A stretch of 64,000 nt of DNA from Pristionchus mayeri (taxonomy: Eukaryota > Nematoda > Chromadorea > Rhabditida > Neodiplogasteridae): contig BTRK01000006.1 in assembly GCA_036245805.1 (NCBI GenBank), positions 31,500,901 to 31,564,900 of the forward strand, given 5' to 3'. The position numbers and the translations under genes were made by a program. The notes beneath the pieces are model-generated. The model had not been told where the DNA came from. It ran no database searches and was given only the letters and a program-made list of their open reading frames with translations. How positions within the stretch are numbered: the stretch's first letter is position 1; each line of letters begins with the position of its first letter. Below, one piece after another: positions 22,255-34,200 of this stretch.

Positions 22255-25200
22255 TTACTGTAGCATGGAGAATTGCTTCCATGGGTCAGTGAGAGGGGCG
22301 CCGGGGGCTGCAGCGGCAGTGCCGTAGGGGGCTGCACCAGAGAACTGTTGTTGGAAGTAGTCGAGGGACTGGGAGTAGACAACAGGAGCAGTGGAGGGGT
22401 AGTAGCTGGATCTGCAATTGGAGTTATCAGGGAAAGGAAGCGACAGGGGCAATCTATTACTGGGTGAGAGTGCAGATGGGTGAGGGACGAGACATCAGGG
22501 CATCCACCGTACGAGTTCTAGAGATCAAAGATCAAGAGAGGAGAGACAGACGAATGAGAATTACTCAATGGAGTTAGAAATACTGGCCACTCTTCATTTC
22601 GAACAAATTCTTTTAGCAGGACTCTTGAAGAAGTGATGGGAACTGTATGTACAGTGACTCATACTTCAAACTCAAGTGAGTGCAATAGGAGAAGCAATCG
22701 GTGAATATTGGTGAGTGTGAAGAGAAGTCAGTGCATGGGGGGGGAGAGATCATTCACAATCCCCACCTGAATCCATTGCCCGCACTTGCGTATTGTAGTG
22801 GAGAGTAGCCGAGAGTTGCAGGGGGTTTGATGTCTGAAATGAAGAGAATGACGATTCCATTGGGGGAAGATACCCCAGTCAATTACTACCCCTGCTATGA
22901 CAAGTACAGTAAGATTAGTTGTAGCGTGAACCGTCGAAGATCTATCGATCTACACTATCCCATGTGAATCTTACTCTTATCGAGTAAGCAGAGGCCTTGA
23001 CTCGTTGGTACACACATGTAATGATCGGGCAGCTCTGGAGAGGCATTTAGGGGCGGAGTGAAGACTAGAGGGAGGTTGAGGTATCTATTCGTATCTACCC
23101 AGTACACAACTCTCCATAACTCGAACTGAAGGGGAATAAGGGAGTGTGTTGGGAAGAGACTACTAGAGACCTCAAACTTCAGCTTACTCGTCGTCTGAGC
23201 AAATTGGGAGCAAAATGAGGAAGGGATGTCGATCATTCCCTCTATCGAGTGATCTGAATACACTCCTTACTAGTGATCGCCCTAGATTCAACTTCTCACT
23301 CTTTGGTTTTGGCATACGCGCATGGACCACTTGATCGTACGAGGAACCTGCTATTGTTTATTCCAAATCTCCCTAGAGATGAAAAGAATGACTTACTAAC
23401 GTTGCCTCCAATCTCATTATTGTACTCATTCATAGCATAAACTTCCTCCAATTCATTCATCACTTCATTCGCTAGAATAGTATTCAGTTTCTCCATAGTG
23501 GCTTCATTTCCTTACAACCCTTCACCACTTTCTTCTTTCTCGGTTTGCCACCTCGTCTGCGCTTTTTGGAAAGATCTCCAAATGCCTTCTCCAGAGCAGC
23601 CACCACTTCCACATCCGAGTCTATACCATTTTCATCGCTTCGACACCCTACCGTACTCTGTTCTACCGTACCCCTACAGTACCTGGGGAAGTGGCAGCTG
23701 AGTTGGAGATGGACGAGGGATTGCACGCATCGACGACGTCTTCTGACTTCACATCGATCTGGAATAGAGGAGATTGCGTAACTGTCCTTCCACTTCTTCC
23801 CCCATACTTCACTACCCATCATGAATATCACGCCTCTCATGAGAGAATCGGGACAAATCGGCGATTTCAGTTGACATTCAAATTTTCGAAAATCTTGTTT
23901 ATTATGTTTTCATTTAGTACTTGCATAGACTAGACTAAAACTGAAGTTTCAGATTTTTATCATGTTTCGCAGCTGCAGCAGCCTGCTGCAAAGTTAGATT
24001 GTTTAGAAATCGTTTTCGAGGTTTTCACTAATAAAAGTGGTGATTTTTGAACACGAATGTGTTTTTATGATCAAATGAACCATTTTAGTGCAAGTTGTTC
24101 ATTTTTCACTTTTGCGACCTTTGCAGCAGAGGCACTTCATACAGGTTTTTAATTTCTTACTCGAACACAGATTTTTTCCCCCACTTCAAAATTTCCCAGT
24201 TTGTAGAGCTTGAAATTCTGTACTTACCTGAATTTTTTCGGAATTTATTTCGACGGGTAAGGTACTTTCTCAGAGCCCTGAATGACTTTTAATGGGCTGC
24301 ACGAGTCACTCCCTGGGAATGCTGAATCTAAAGTCCGCCAGTTCGAACCCCGGCAAGCGCACAGCTGTTTTTGCTGAATTCTAAACAACTCGAATATGAT
24401 GAGGAAGTACGTATGGAACAAAAACGCATGAAAATTCAATGGAACAACAACGGCAAAAACAGCTGTGCGCTTGCCGGGGTTCGAACTGGCGGACTTTTGA
24501 TTCAGTATTCCCAGGGAGTGACTCGTGCAGCCCATTAAAAGTCATTCAGGGCTCTGAGAAAGTACCTTACCCGTCGAAATAAATTCCGAAAAAATTCAGG
24601 TAAGTACAGAATTTCGAGCTCTACAAACTGGGAAAGTTTGAAGTGCGGGGAAAAATCTGTGTTCGAGTAAGAAATTAAAAACCTGTATGAATTTCCTCTG
24701 CTGCAAAGGTCGCAAAAGTGAAAAATGAACAACTTGCACTAAAATGGTTCATTTGATCATAAAAGAACATTCGTGTTAAAAAATCACCACTTTTATTCAT
24801 GAAAACCTCAAAAAACACGTCCACGCACCCTAACTTTGCAGCAGCCTGCTGCAGCTGCGGAATTCAATAGGGTCGAAACAATTTTGGAGGGTCTTCTACG
24901 ACCCAATACCGACGTAAAAAACAAAAGAACTTGAAAATTTTATTTTACAATCTCAACTGGTTGTCCTGATTCTCTCATGAGAGGCGTGATATATTCGAGT
25001 TATCGTGGAAAATTGACTTTTTTTACTGTGCCGGGCTCTGAACGAATCTTCGGCAAACGCCCTCATATGATACGTTCTGCAGGAGGAATTCTCCCTTTTC
25101 CTATTCCACCATACTTCTGAGGTAGATCCATTTCAATGCTTTTCATTCTCAGATGGTCATCATCAGCCCTCTATAGTATCAAGTGGGAGTGATCACCTCA

Positions 25201-25643
25201 TTGCTGTCGCTGTTGCTGTCAGTGCTCGAGTTGCTGTTGACAGGGGGAGGAGCAGCAGTGGCAGCAGAAGATCCTCCCGGCACACTCGAACCACTTCCAT
25301 TACCTCCACTCTGCAATGGAGACTTACTCACTACAGTCAATCAATGAAATCACTTCTTTACTCCTTCAGATTTTTTTCAGTTCCCTCAATGATTCGCGTT
25401 GTTTGAGGACTAAAATCTCAGTGTACGATGAAAAAATTATGGTGATAAGAGGCGTCAAAAGTGTCTCTTATCAGCAGTAATCGTTCCTGTCTCCCATTCC
25501 CACAAAATATCTCAGTGGACAGAGAGAAAGAGAGATGGTGGGAAGAGAGGAGGAGGAAGAGAAAACAGTGACCGACGGGTTATCGAATGCGTCAATGAAG
25601 ACGTTGATAAACATCAGCTTTTGACACTTTCGCAGAGTGGGGA

Positions 25644-25727
<84 letters not shown>

Positions 25728-25859
25728 TCCACGAGTAGGGGAACTGCCCTACGAAAAAATGCATGCACAGTTATCGTTTTAATCCGCGTATTTATGATAT
25801 GAAAGGAAGACGCGCAGTGAGACAGGAGGAAGAGGGTGGATAACGGATTGAGATGCACT

Positions 25860-25919
<60 letters not shown>

Positions 25920-28859
25920 AGAGATAAGGATGGCGATGGTTGCAAAAGAGATGAATACTCATACAATTGAGAATGATGTTAAAAGCAGGTACGTACGGAA
26001 AAATTTTAAAATGGCTAAATAGCATGCAACCCAATTTCATTTCTCAACCAGATAGTAAGGGAGCACGAACCTGTTGCAGTGACTTCTTCTGCTGACGAGC
26101 CTTCGCACGACGGTTCTTGAACCACACCTGCAAAGAGAAAGAACTTCCTTCCAGAATAGCATTCACTTTCATTCTCTTCTTCACCCTAATTGCGAGCACG
26201 ATCCTTTTTAAATGGTAGCTAATTCTTAAGCCCAAGCGAATTGCAGGTCGATCTGAGACCTGTCTCAGTTCATTATTTCAATAACGATGAAGATATTCCT
26301 GCATCTGTCCATTCCCAGAATTGAAATCGTCCGCATAAATGTGGATGATGCAATAGATAAGATCCGGCACCTGATTCCCCCATTATAGCCGATTGATGCC
26401 GTAAGCAATCAGAGAAATGGACGACAGCAGAAATAGAATCGAAATATTTTCAGTTATCCAATCGAAATATGGATACCCAATCATTCCAATTGGTCTCATT
26501 TCAATCAAATATTTCGCAATCCTCGATATAAACCTCCTTTTCCCTGCCTCATCACCTAATTCCCCCTTGAGAGATTGCGGTCCTCTCTTCACTATCTCCC
26601 GGTTCCGGCTGTCAGCTCAATTACTAGATTCCCACAGCCTTGAGATATTGCGCAATTCTGCAGATTGCAATCTGCCTCGGGATACTGTAGTGGACGGGGA
26701 GTGAGAAGGGGGAGAGGAAGGGGGGGGGCAATCCATCGAATTGAGGCTTTCGAGTAGAGCTTCCCCATCACATTCCTCATAAATTTCCTGCTCGAATCTT
26801 CCTCATTCTTCCCTCGCTCTATCGACTATGGAGACAATATTTGCCCCCCACCCCTCTATCCTCTCCCTCCACCTCCCCCACCCTCTCCCTCTCCTTCTCT
26901 CCCCCCTCTCTGTACCAACGAGCGCGCGAACCGAAGAGGATTACTGTAGGCGAGAGAGCATTCAATTCAGGGAGAGTTCCAGACTGCGAGGGTTCCCCAT
27001 AAACAGGCCGAGTGTGCACGAATGAGCACAGAGGAATGAGAGTAGACAGAAACACAGAGGAAAGAATAGCGACCTCGTTTTCGAACAGGAACATAGTGAT
27101 GATGCGGCGATTAGGCCACCACTCCCCTTCCCCCTCCCCTTCCCCCTCCCTTCCCTCCAATCTCTGGCCCTCATCCCCTTCCTCTTCCAAAGGTGCATGA
27201 GAACTAGCCGCGATGGTGTTGAGGGATGAGAATGTAGAGCTCATTCTATTAGTATTAAACAACCATTTCTAACGAATACTCATGAGAAGTTAACCGGGCG
27301 GAGATTGACAAATGAGGGATGGATCCAACCTGTACTCTGCTCTCTGGTAGCTGGATCTTAGTGGCCATTTCCTCGCGAAGGAAGATGTCAGGGTATCTGA
27401 GTGATCACAAATTAAACTACTATCAAAGATCAAAGATCAAACCTCGTCTTGGTGAAGAAACTCTCGAGGATCTCAAGCTGAGCACGCGTGAATGTCGTCC
27501 GCTCGCGGCGCTGCTTCCTGTGACAGATACATTCACTGGTTTGGGGTAGAGTTCAAAAAGTAACAAATAACATCGTAATCATATCATGCGCCTATCTTTT
27601 CTCACTCTCGTAGTGAGGGATACCCTTCCTACTGCTTCTCATCTCACCTGGCTGGTTGCTGACTCGGCCATCCCAGATTAGCCTGGCAGTCGCCCAGACT
27701 CGTCCCGATGTACGGCATTCCTGCAATCAGCAAATGCCAATCGATAACTGAGTTGGATTTGTTGAAGGATACTGTAACTGAACTGACCGGTCTGGAGGAA
27801 GGGCTGCTGCGTAAAGAAGGGCATACCGTAGCCGCCGTTCTGCAACTACAGTACGACGGTTATGGTGTCAAGGATACAGCCGAGAACTAGCCTTATTTTC
27901 GGTTAAAGCAGCGCTTTTCGGTGTGGATTAGTCTAATCTTTCGGGTGCGGTGCCTGTTTGATTGCACTTCCAATAAGGATTTAGTCGGCGACCGTGTCAA
28001 GACTGATTGCAGAGAGAGAGAGGGGGGAAGTATCGGGTGTCATCAATTGTGTATCCACCCGCGCTTCCCTGACTACGGTAGCCCCCTCGACCTACCAGTC
28101 ACATTAATCAATCCATTGGTCATGTCCTTTCCTACCTTATGGGTATTTCGGCATACCATAATATTTCTCGGCTTAGGAATCCGTCTAAAAGCTCAGGGAA
28201 TGGCGCAGCCATGACGCAATGCATGAAGCACAATCTCCTTTACAGCACCATGCGATCAAAAATCATGCTTGTTTAACCCATTGCACTCTATAGTATTGGA
28301 TCACAAGCAGCTACAGTACCCTATTGATCTACAGTATTCTACAGTATCTCACTTTTCCACTGTACATGCTGGCTGCGACGTGTGACATTCCTGCTGCAGT
28401 GCTCACTGAAGGGATGTACGTCATCTGAAAATAATGAATGAGTAGGCCAGGAAGAGATCTTAGAGACTCTAACTCGTATCTACCGTACCTCCTCCACTAG
28501 TCAGTTCATAAGAGTACCACCCCTAATACGCCACGAATCAGAATGTGAGAAAGTCGATCATTTTCGAAATGAGGAGAAGGATTCCAAGGATTCATCGAGA
28601 TTATGAATACCTAAGTGGGAGTCAGACTGCGAAACCGAAGGACCATCTACGACTACGCATTTCCGCCTACATGACTGTCACATAATTTGCCCCAGAGGAA
28701 GGAAAGACCAAAGAGCAGAGGAGACAATGAATGCATCCCTTCAGCCCTGATCAAAGATCAATGAGGTCGTCCACTTACATCGCTGAAGATGGGAGTGTCG
28801 AGTGCCTTGGCTGCAGCTGCTGCATCATTCAGCTGCTTGAACTGCTGGTCGGAGCTCAT
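22255..28859 (-). CDS. Otx/otd-class (K50) homeodomain transcription factor
   Basis: Otx orthologue (nematode relatives: ttx-1, ceh-36, ceh-37), a nuclear regulator of head and sensory neuron identity in animals. Exons: 28779-28859 ([23 protein letters not shown]), 28353-28424, 27788-27839, 27648-27720, 27443-27517, 27330-27396, 26071-26127, 25197-25310 (Ser/Asn-rich), 22767-22833 and 22255-22411. The homeodomain is encoded by three exons: [55 protein letters not shown]. Lys at position 50 (WFKNR) gives bicoid-type TAATCC specificity. One intron falls between homeodomain residues 46 and 47 (RVQ/VWF), the ancestral paired-class position. The C-terminus [10 protein letters not shown] resembles the Otx WKFQVL tail. 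Phases agree from exon 1 to 8 but not from exon 8 to 9, so one small exon in the 2.4-kb intron is probably missing from this model. Confidence 0.92.
22955..23840 (-). CDS. Possible nested gene or missing exons inside an Otx intron
   Basis: Not recognised. Three open stretches lie within the Otx intron 22834-25196 on the same strand: [20 protein letters not shown] (about 23530-23640, with a basic run [13 protein letters not shown]), [20 protein letters not shown] (23400-23496, followed by a GTTAGT donor) and [20 protein letters not shown] through [16 protein letters not shown] to a stop at 22955. They could be exons of a small nested gene, or one of them could supply the missing Otx exon. Chance open frames remain possible. 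Confidence 0.3.
23828..24989. mobile_element. Long palindromic foldback element, 1162 bp
   Basis: Left end TCACGCCTCTCATGAGAGAA, right end the complement, TA on both sides (23826-23827, 24990-24991). The two arms match over more than 500 bp around a centre near 24400. Each arm carries the CAGCTGCAGCAGCCTGCTGC block and, nearer the centre, a GGTTCGAACC-type tRNA B-box-like segment (about 24331 and 24477). No protein is encoded. Located in an Otx intron. Confidence 0.9.
25641..25720. repeat. (GA)n microsatellite
   Basis: About 40 uninterrupted GA units in the intron between Otx exons 7 and 8, ending in a G-run that borders the inverted duplicate at 25723. Long Leu/Ser or Arg/Glu frames across it are artefacts. 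Confidence 0.97.
25723..25865 (-). repeat. Inverted duplicate, copy A (143 bp)
   Basis: The reverse complement matches 29328-29468 with about one mismatch over ~138 bp (ACGCGGATT versus ACGCCGATT). Both copies are bordered by GA/CT microsatellites. This copy lies in an Otx intron, the other upstream of the Otx start. Confidence 0.92.
25866..25917. repeat. (GA)n microsatellite
   Basis: About 26 GA units directly downstream of inverted-duplicate copy A, in the same Otx intron. Confidence 0.96.
27422..27440. promoter_or_regulatory. Tandem GATCAAAG (TCF/LEF-type) sites at an Otx donor
   Basis: ATCAAAGATCAAAGATCAA contains overlapping GATCAAAG, which on the minus strand reads CTTTGATC, the optimal TCF/LEF (POP-1) core. 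It lies immediately inside the 5' splice site of the homeodomain intron after exon 27443-27517. The same motif occurs near 926, 981, 2007, 7333, 22523 and 28749. A binding role is inferred from the consensus only; a dispersed simple repeat is the alternative. Confidence 0.35.
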
Positions 28860-29327
28860 GATGGGCTGCAAGGAATGGAATCACACCGATCCACGAGGGA
28901 ATGAACACGATAAAGGAAGGAACTTAGGAAGAAGAGACGCGCCTACCGCTCAAATCCAAGGATGAACACAGAAATGAACGAAGAATGGGCATTGTTTGTT
29001 AGAATGGAGATTAGTATTTTTACTGTTTTTTCCTCGAATACTATGTGTTGTTAGGTTGAAAGTAGAGAAAAGGATTCGGCCGTCAAAGCTCCCTAGATTG
29101 CACAGAACAAAAATTCAAGGGAAGCTCAGAAGCTGAGAGACTCATGATGACAAGGAGTATCGTGCCGTGATCATGGAAGGTGTTGCTCGCACTACGTAGT
29201 CTAGTCGGTCGGTTATATGAAGCGCGGACATTTTGAGGAATGCGACCCTCTGACTAATCTCGATCTCTCCCATACTCACATTCAATCGTCGATCCGACAA
29301 CAAGAAAGTATGTGAACAGAGAGGGTT

Positions 29328-29465
29328 CGATGAGTGCATCTCAATCCGTTATCCACCCTCTTCCTCCTGTCTCACTGCGCGTCTTCCTTTCATATCATAA
29401 ATACGCCGATTAAAACGATAACTGTGCATGCATTTTTTCGTAGGGCAGTTCCCCTACTCGTGGAC

Positions 29466-29468
<3 letters not shown>
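29328..29468 (+). repeat. Inverted duplicate, copy B (141 bp)
   Basis: Partner of 25723-25865 in opposite orientation, starting CGATGAGTGCATCTCAATCC and running into a CT microsatellite at 29470. It lies 0.5 kb upstream of the Otx start codon. Together the pair brackets Otx exons 1-7, including the whole homeodomain. Confidence 0.92.

Positions 29469-29469
<1 letters not shown>

Positions 29470-29545
<76 letters not shown>
29470..29545. repeat. (CT)n microsatellite
   Basis: About 37 CT units with one interruption near 29531, flanking inverted-duplicate copy B; the complement of the GA tract that flanks copy A. Confidence 0.96.
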
Positions 29546-30989
29546 GCTCCAAGTTTGCCTTTCGGCTCAATCCCGCATTCTAGCATCCACAAATAGGATA
29601 GGGTGTGACACCCCACCTAATCTCACTGATAGTACGAACGGGCTTATCACTAGCTTACGGTAATCGAGCGCGGAATATCAATCGATACCATCTGCCCCGC
29701 CCCTTTTCCTCTGTGACCAATGAGCGCTGGTTTGTCTCTCTCTCCCTTCTACGGGTGCTGATTCTCCCATTGTGTTTGGGCGCAAGGAGCGAGCGATGGG
29801 AATATTTGCTTAGATGGGGAGGGAAGGAAGGCTACTGTGTGTGTTTGGGGAGGATTACGGTAGACGACTGTTTGAATCGTCGTACACCACGACTACACAC
29901 ACGATGCGAAATGAAGCGAAACGGAGAGGTGGATACAGAACAAATTGATGAGAAGATAGTGTGGGGAGAAACTAATACATGAGCATAGGACAACAAATGA
30001 AAAGAGAATGCGCGGGTGGTACAAGAGTGGAAAGAGAAGAGAAATGGCAGATGAGAAGTATAAATTGACGACTTGGAGCTTTTATCCCTCCCTAGTTTCA
30101 TGCTAATTCACACGCAAATTCGCAGGAGCTCGATTCACGTGCCCTTTCGCAGTATGCAAAGGATACCGACGCTCCATTTCGCACCCCCTCCTGGCCATGC
30201 AAATTGCGCTAGCGCCCCCTATTTCGCAGGGCTTTCTGATGAATTGGACAGCCTTGACACATATGATTGGAAGTTATTAGGCTAATGGAGGGCCCTTAGT
30301 GACTCTCGACCACTTCAGGAGTCAATGCAGGGCAAGGGAGGTCGAGAGATATACTAAGAGGCTAATTCCAGGTCGCTTCGTGTGATAATCCCCAGAGAGG
30401 CCGGAGATGGATGAGTGCTACCTAATTGCCACCTATCCTCTTTCGTGCCATTAGAACCATGCATCGGACCCCATCCGTATTCCCAAGAACCGGGCCCCGC
30501 TTAGGTAGTCGACTCAGAAGGTAAGATATCCAGATGAGCCTGTGAGATCATCCTAAGCGCACCGATCAAGCCAACTCAGCTTCCCGAATACCTAGATGGC
30601 GATGATCTCGAGTGATCCCATCAGATGAGGAATACCGGAAGATAGAATATCCTTTCAGGAGCAGACATTGCAACCGCTTAATCTGGGACTGCGGTATCAG
30701 ATGAATGGGAGAAATCTGATTGGGGGGAGTGGCCAATCGGACAAAAGTGGTGTTGATTTGAATGAATCGAAGAAGAAAACGTGAGCAAATCTCGATGATT
30801 GGACGAACGAAGCCTCAAATCATTCCGAATGATTTCGTAAGCAATCCAACTGATAGCCTACAGTAACCCTCCTCCCAGACTATGGCTTGAGGCATCCGCC
30901 CCCGTATACGGTGGACGCTCAGCACAGCTACCGTATGCCCTCAGGATGCGGTAGGAAGAGTGAATACAGCTTGGAATGAGCTTGGAAAA

Positions 30990-31024
30990 AAAATCTGTAA
31001 CTGACGCAGTCAGTTACAGATTTT
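30990..31024. repeat. Perfect short hairpin
   Basis: AAAATCTGTAACTGAC and its exact complement separated by GCA form a 16-bp stem with a 3-base loop. No neighbouring gene. It could be a small MITE remnant or structured RNA; the tight loop does not suit a microRNA precursor. Confidence 0.8.
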
Positions 31025-31214
31025 CGACGATTTAGGGAAGCCCGTAATTCGTCGGGAACTGAGGGGTATTTCAGGGGCACACAACACGATGACATGCTTC
31101 CCCCCAATGAGGGATTACGGTAATCCAAGGGAAGACCCTTCCATGCGTATTCATTCCGTCAGCAATATCAGTGAAACCGAGAAGACTGTGATTTCCGAAT
31201 TTGGAATTCGGGAG

Positions 31215-31240
31215 TTTTGTCGGGGGGGGGGGGGGGGGGA
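31215..31240. repeat. Poly-G tract
   Basis: An uninterrupted run of more than 20 G residues within the intergenic region upstream of Otx. A similar run occurs near 63220-63243 in a condensin-gene intron. Length in the assembly may be unreliable. Confidence 0.9.
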
Positions 31241-34200
31241 GTAAAAAGCCGTTTGTTGAGGCAAGTCAGGTTTTCCTATCACTGCATGATTACACGGAAT
31301 ATTTCTCAATTTCTCCTCTCCCTTCTCCATTGTACCCTAGAAGCAGTGGATGATTGACTCCCTTCCACTCCATTCACTTCCCACTTTTTCGTTGGCCCTC
31401 TGAGCAATCGCAAACACTCTCCTTCACATTGTGCGAATGAATCGATTACTTTAGGTCCCGTCCCGAAAGGTACAGTACCCATCCATTGGTTCGTCAATCG
31501 ATAGTCGATAACTATAGTATTCGGGGGACGCTTCCACCACTCTTCTCTCTCTCTCTTCTCCTTCTGCTAAGCGGCTTATTCGCCTTCGTTTTCGTTCGTC
31601 TCCCTTCTCTCGACTGCTCCCTTTCCTTTCCTCCCTTCGTAAATGTGATGCGAACTAGAACAATTCGCACACAGAGAAAGAGTTGATCAGTCGATATTAC
31701 ACGAAAGAGATCATCACACAATTTGCATTATCGGCCAAGAGTTGAAATTTGAGGAGAATTTCGAAAGGAGATAATCGGATCGAATTAGAAGAGAGGGGGG
31801 GAGAGATCACACACGAATAATTACCCAAATTTGATAGTAAAATCTGACCCTCAAATGGAAGAAGTGATCCCCATTCTACACTTACTCAATATCAACTGTT
31901 CGGTATGCGTCATCTCCTAATACAACCTCTTACTTGAATTCCAGTTATCAGAAGCATTTAAAGTAGTAGAGAGGAGTTCAATTCTAATCAGTTTCAGGAG
32001 TGTGGAAGGGAACTAAGTATCGAGATTGAACCCTTCCCTCTATTGGCATTAATCCACTCGTGTTTGGTCACTTGGATGGACTGACAAAGAGACAGCGGAT
32101 CGACACATCGACCAATAGACTTCTTCCTCTCGAGAGACCAAAAGCCGAAAGACGGATTAGAGAGGTAGATCAACATGCGAGAGAGAGGGTATCGGACAAA
32201 GGGAATTGATTGGAGGAGAGACATGGGGATACAAGGTAATAACACACACACGTATAGTTCTGGAACAGAAAGGAAGGATTCAGGATTGGAGGATGAAATA
32301 GTCAAGAAATTGTAGAATATATTATGCAATAATGGAAACGAATTAAATTGATTTGATGAGGAACTAGGGAAAGTACGAACAAATTAGGATGAGGAGGGAA
32401 CTAAGATAGGACATAGGGATAAGAAAGTTAAAGACAGATTAAAGTGTGATAAGTAGTTGTACGAATTCACTGACTTCATGGCGAGAAAAACAACTGTTAA
32501 AATGAGTGATGATATTATGGAAAGATGGAAAGGCGTGCGTTGATACTCCAATAAGTGTAGGATGGTAAGAAATGAGTTTCAGTAAGCATTCATCAGGAAT
32601 AAATGTTCGCATAGGTTATGCAATATGTAGAATCTATTAGGAAAGCTATTACCACTGCCTTGAAGGAGAATACCTGGACCTACCGTATGGCGGCGGGCAT
32701 ACGGTAGGTCAAAGTGGCAATAAATCGACGGATGATCACGTTTATGTGCGAGTATAAAGTGGTCGCTCTCCATCTCTGCTGTTATCAAGTCATCAATCAC
32801 TCGAGAAGAGGAGACGACTCAGTATACAGAAAAGGTGTGATAAGACCGTCGTACCCCTTATCAGAAGGCCAGTGGGAGAGGAGAGAGAGAGAGGGAGAGA
32901 GAGTACACGCAAGTGAGAGAGCATCCAAAAGAAAAGGTGTTGATGATCCTCTACTTACTTAGCGCGCTAAGCGCATTACGCTCCCGTCGCGTTAAGTTTC
33001 GGGGCAACAGTTCAGAGGCTGAGCCATCCTAAGCGCATTTGGACTCGCGACCGCTCCGGCCCCAGATTATCATCAAAATAATCGGAGATAAGTAGGTAGC
33101 TGAGCCGTACTATCCGACTCAGCCGTCGACTCCACTGAGCAGAGGAGGCGAGGAGGGAAGGAGGAGGAGTTACACGACTCCGCCCCCTTCAACCCTCTCT
33201 CCCTTCCCTTCTCTCCCTTCGAAACGAGCACAAGAAAGAGAAGACTACTGTGTACCAAGCCACGCCCTCTTCTTCCCATTCCATTAGTTCGAGCGCAACG
33301 GTCCCTTACATGAAGCCAATTAGAAAGGACTAGATGCTTGGTCCGTCTGTTCTTGAGGGGTACTGTAGGATGGAGATGGGATTGATAAGATCCTCTTACA
33401 ACTTGTCAGTCAGTGTCTGCGTGATAGTGTATCATTCGAGATGAAGTGACCATCTTTCGTTCTGTCTCCTTCTTTCTTCTTCATCTCTTCGTCTCTCTCC
33501 TCTATCGATGTCTTCGATGTCTTCTCATAGGAGTCCATACTCTTCTCGTGTCTCATCTGTGCAAATGATTCCTTCTGGTCTTCTCACTTTCTCCTTCCTT
33601 CTCTCTATTTCACTCCATCTGCTCAGTCAATTATTCCCTCGTCGCATCGCGAGTATTCACTACTTTTCCATATCAGAATGATATTGGAAGCAGTAAATAT
33701 CGCTTCTCTCATTCTTATGCGTCGAAATATATTTTATCGAACGAACGAGCAGTGAAATTTTTTTCTCTCGATCGATTCTTCGCTCTAGTCGACTGATTGC
33801 ATTACTCATTGGGCGAAAATAGTACACTTCGATATTTGCAGTAACTTCTCTAGTTTATGCCTATCAATTTGCTTCCAGCCAGCCCCCCCGCCTCCCCCCC
33901 TCGAGCCTCTGTCCTCCATGGATTGCGCATTCAAGTATCACTTGACTCTCCCTCTTGTTTGCTTCCATTCTCGCGCAGTTGCCCCCCCCCCCCCTCCTAT
34001 CCATTTCACATCATCTGTCTCAATGTTTTCGCCTGTAAAGTTGTTGTCGGATATCCAAGGGATACTGTAGATCCACGGACCGGTTAGGGATATTGCGCAA
34101 TTATACAATACAAAAGTGCGCAGAGGGGGGAAACATAACTTTGATGATACTAGGATACGGTAATGGCAAGGGATTGATCTACTGAAACAATTGAAATATT

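Noticed and set aside
25471..26040. Open frames with long Ser-Leu runs (also at 29334-29663)
   Set aside because: Translations of GA/CT microsatellites.
25641..29545. CRISPR or other repeat-spacer array
   Set aside because: The repeats are simple dinucleotides and one inverted pair; no regular spacers anywhere in the window, and the genome is eukaryotic.
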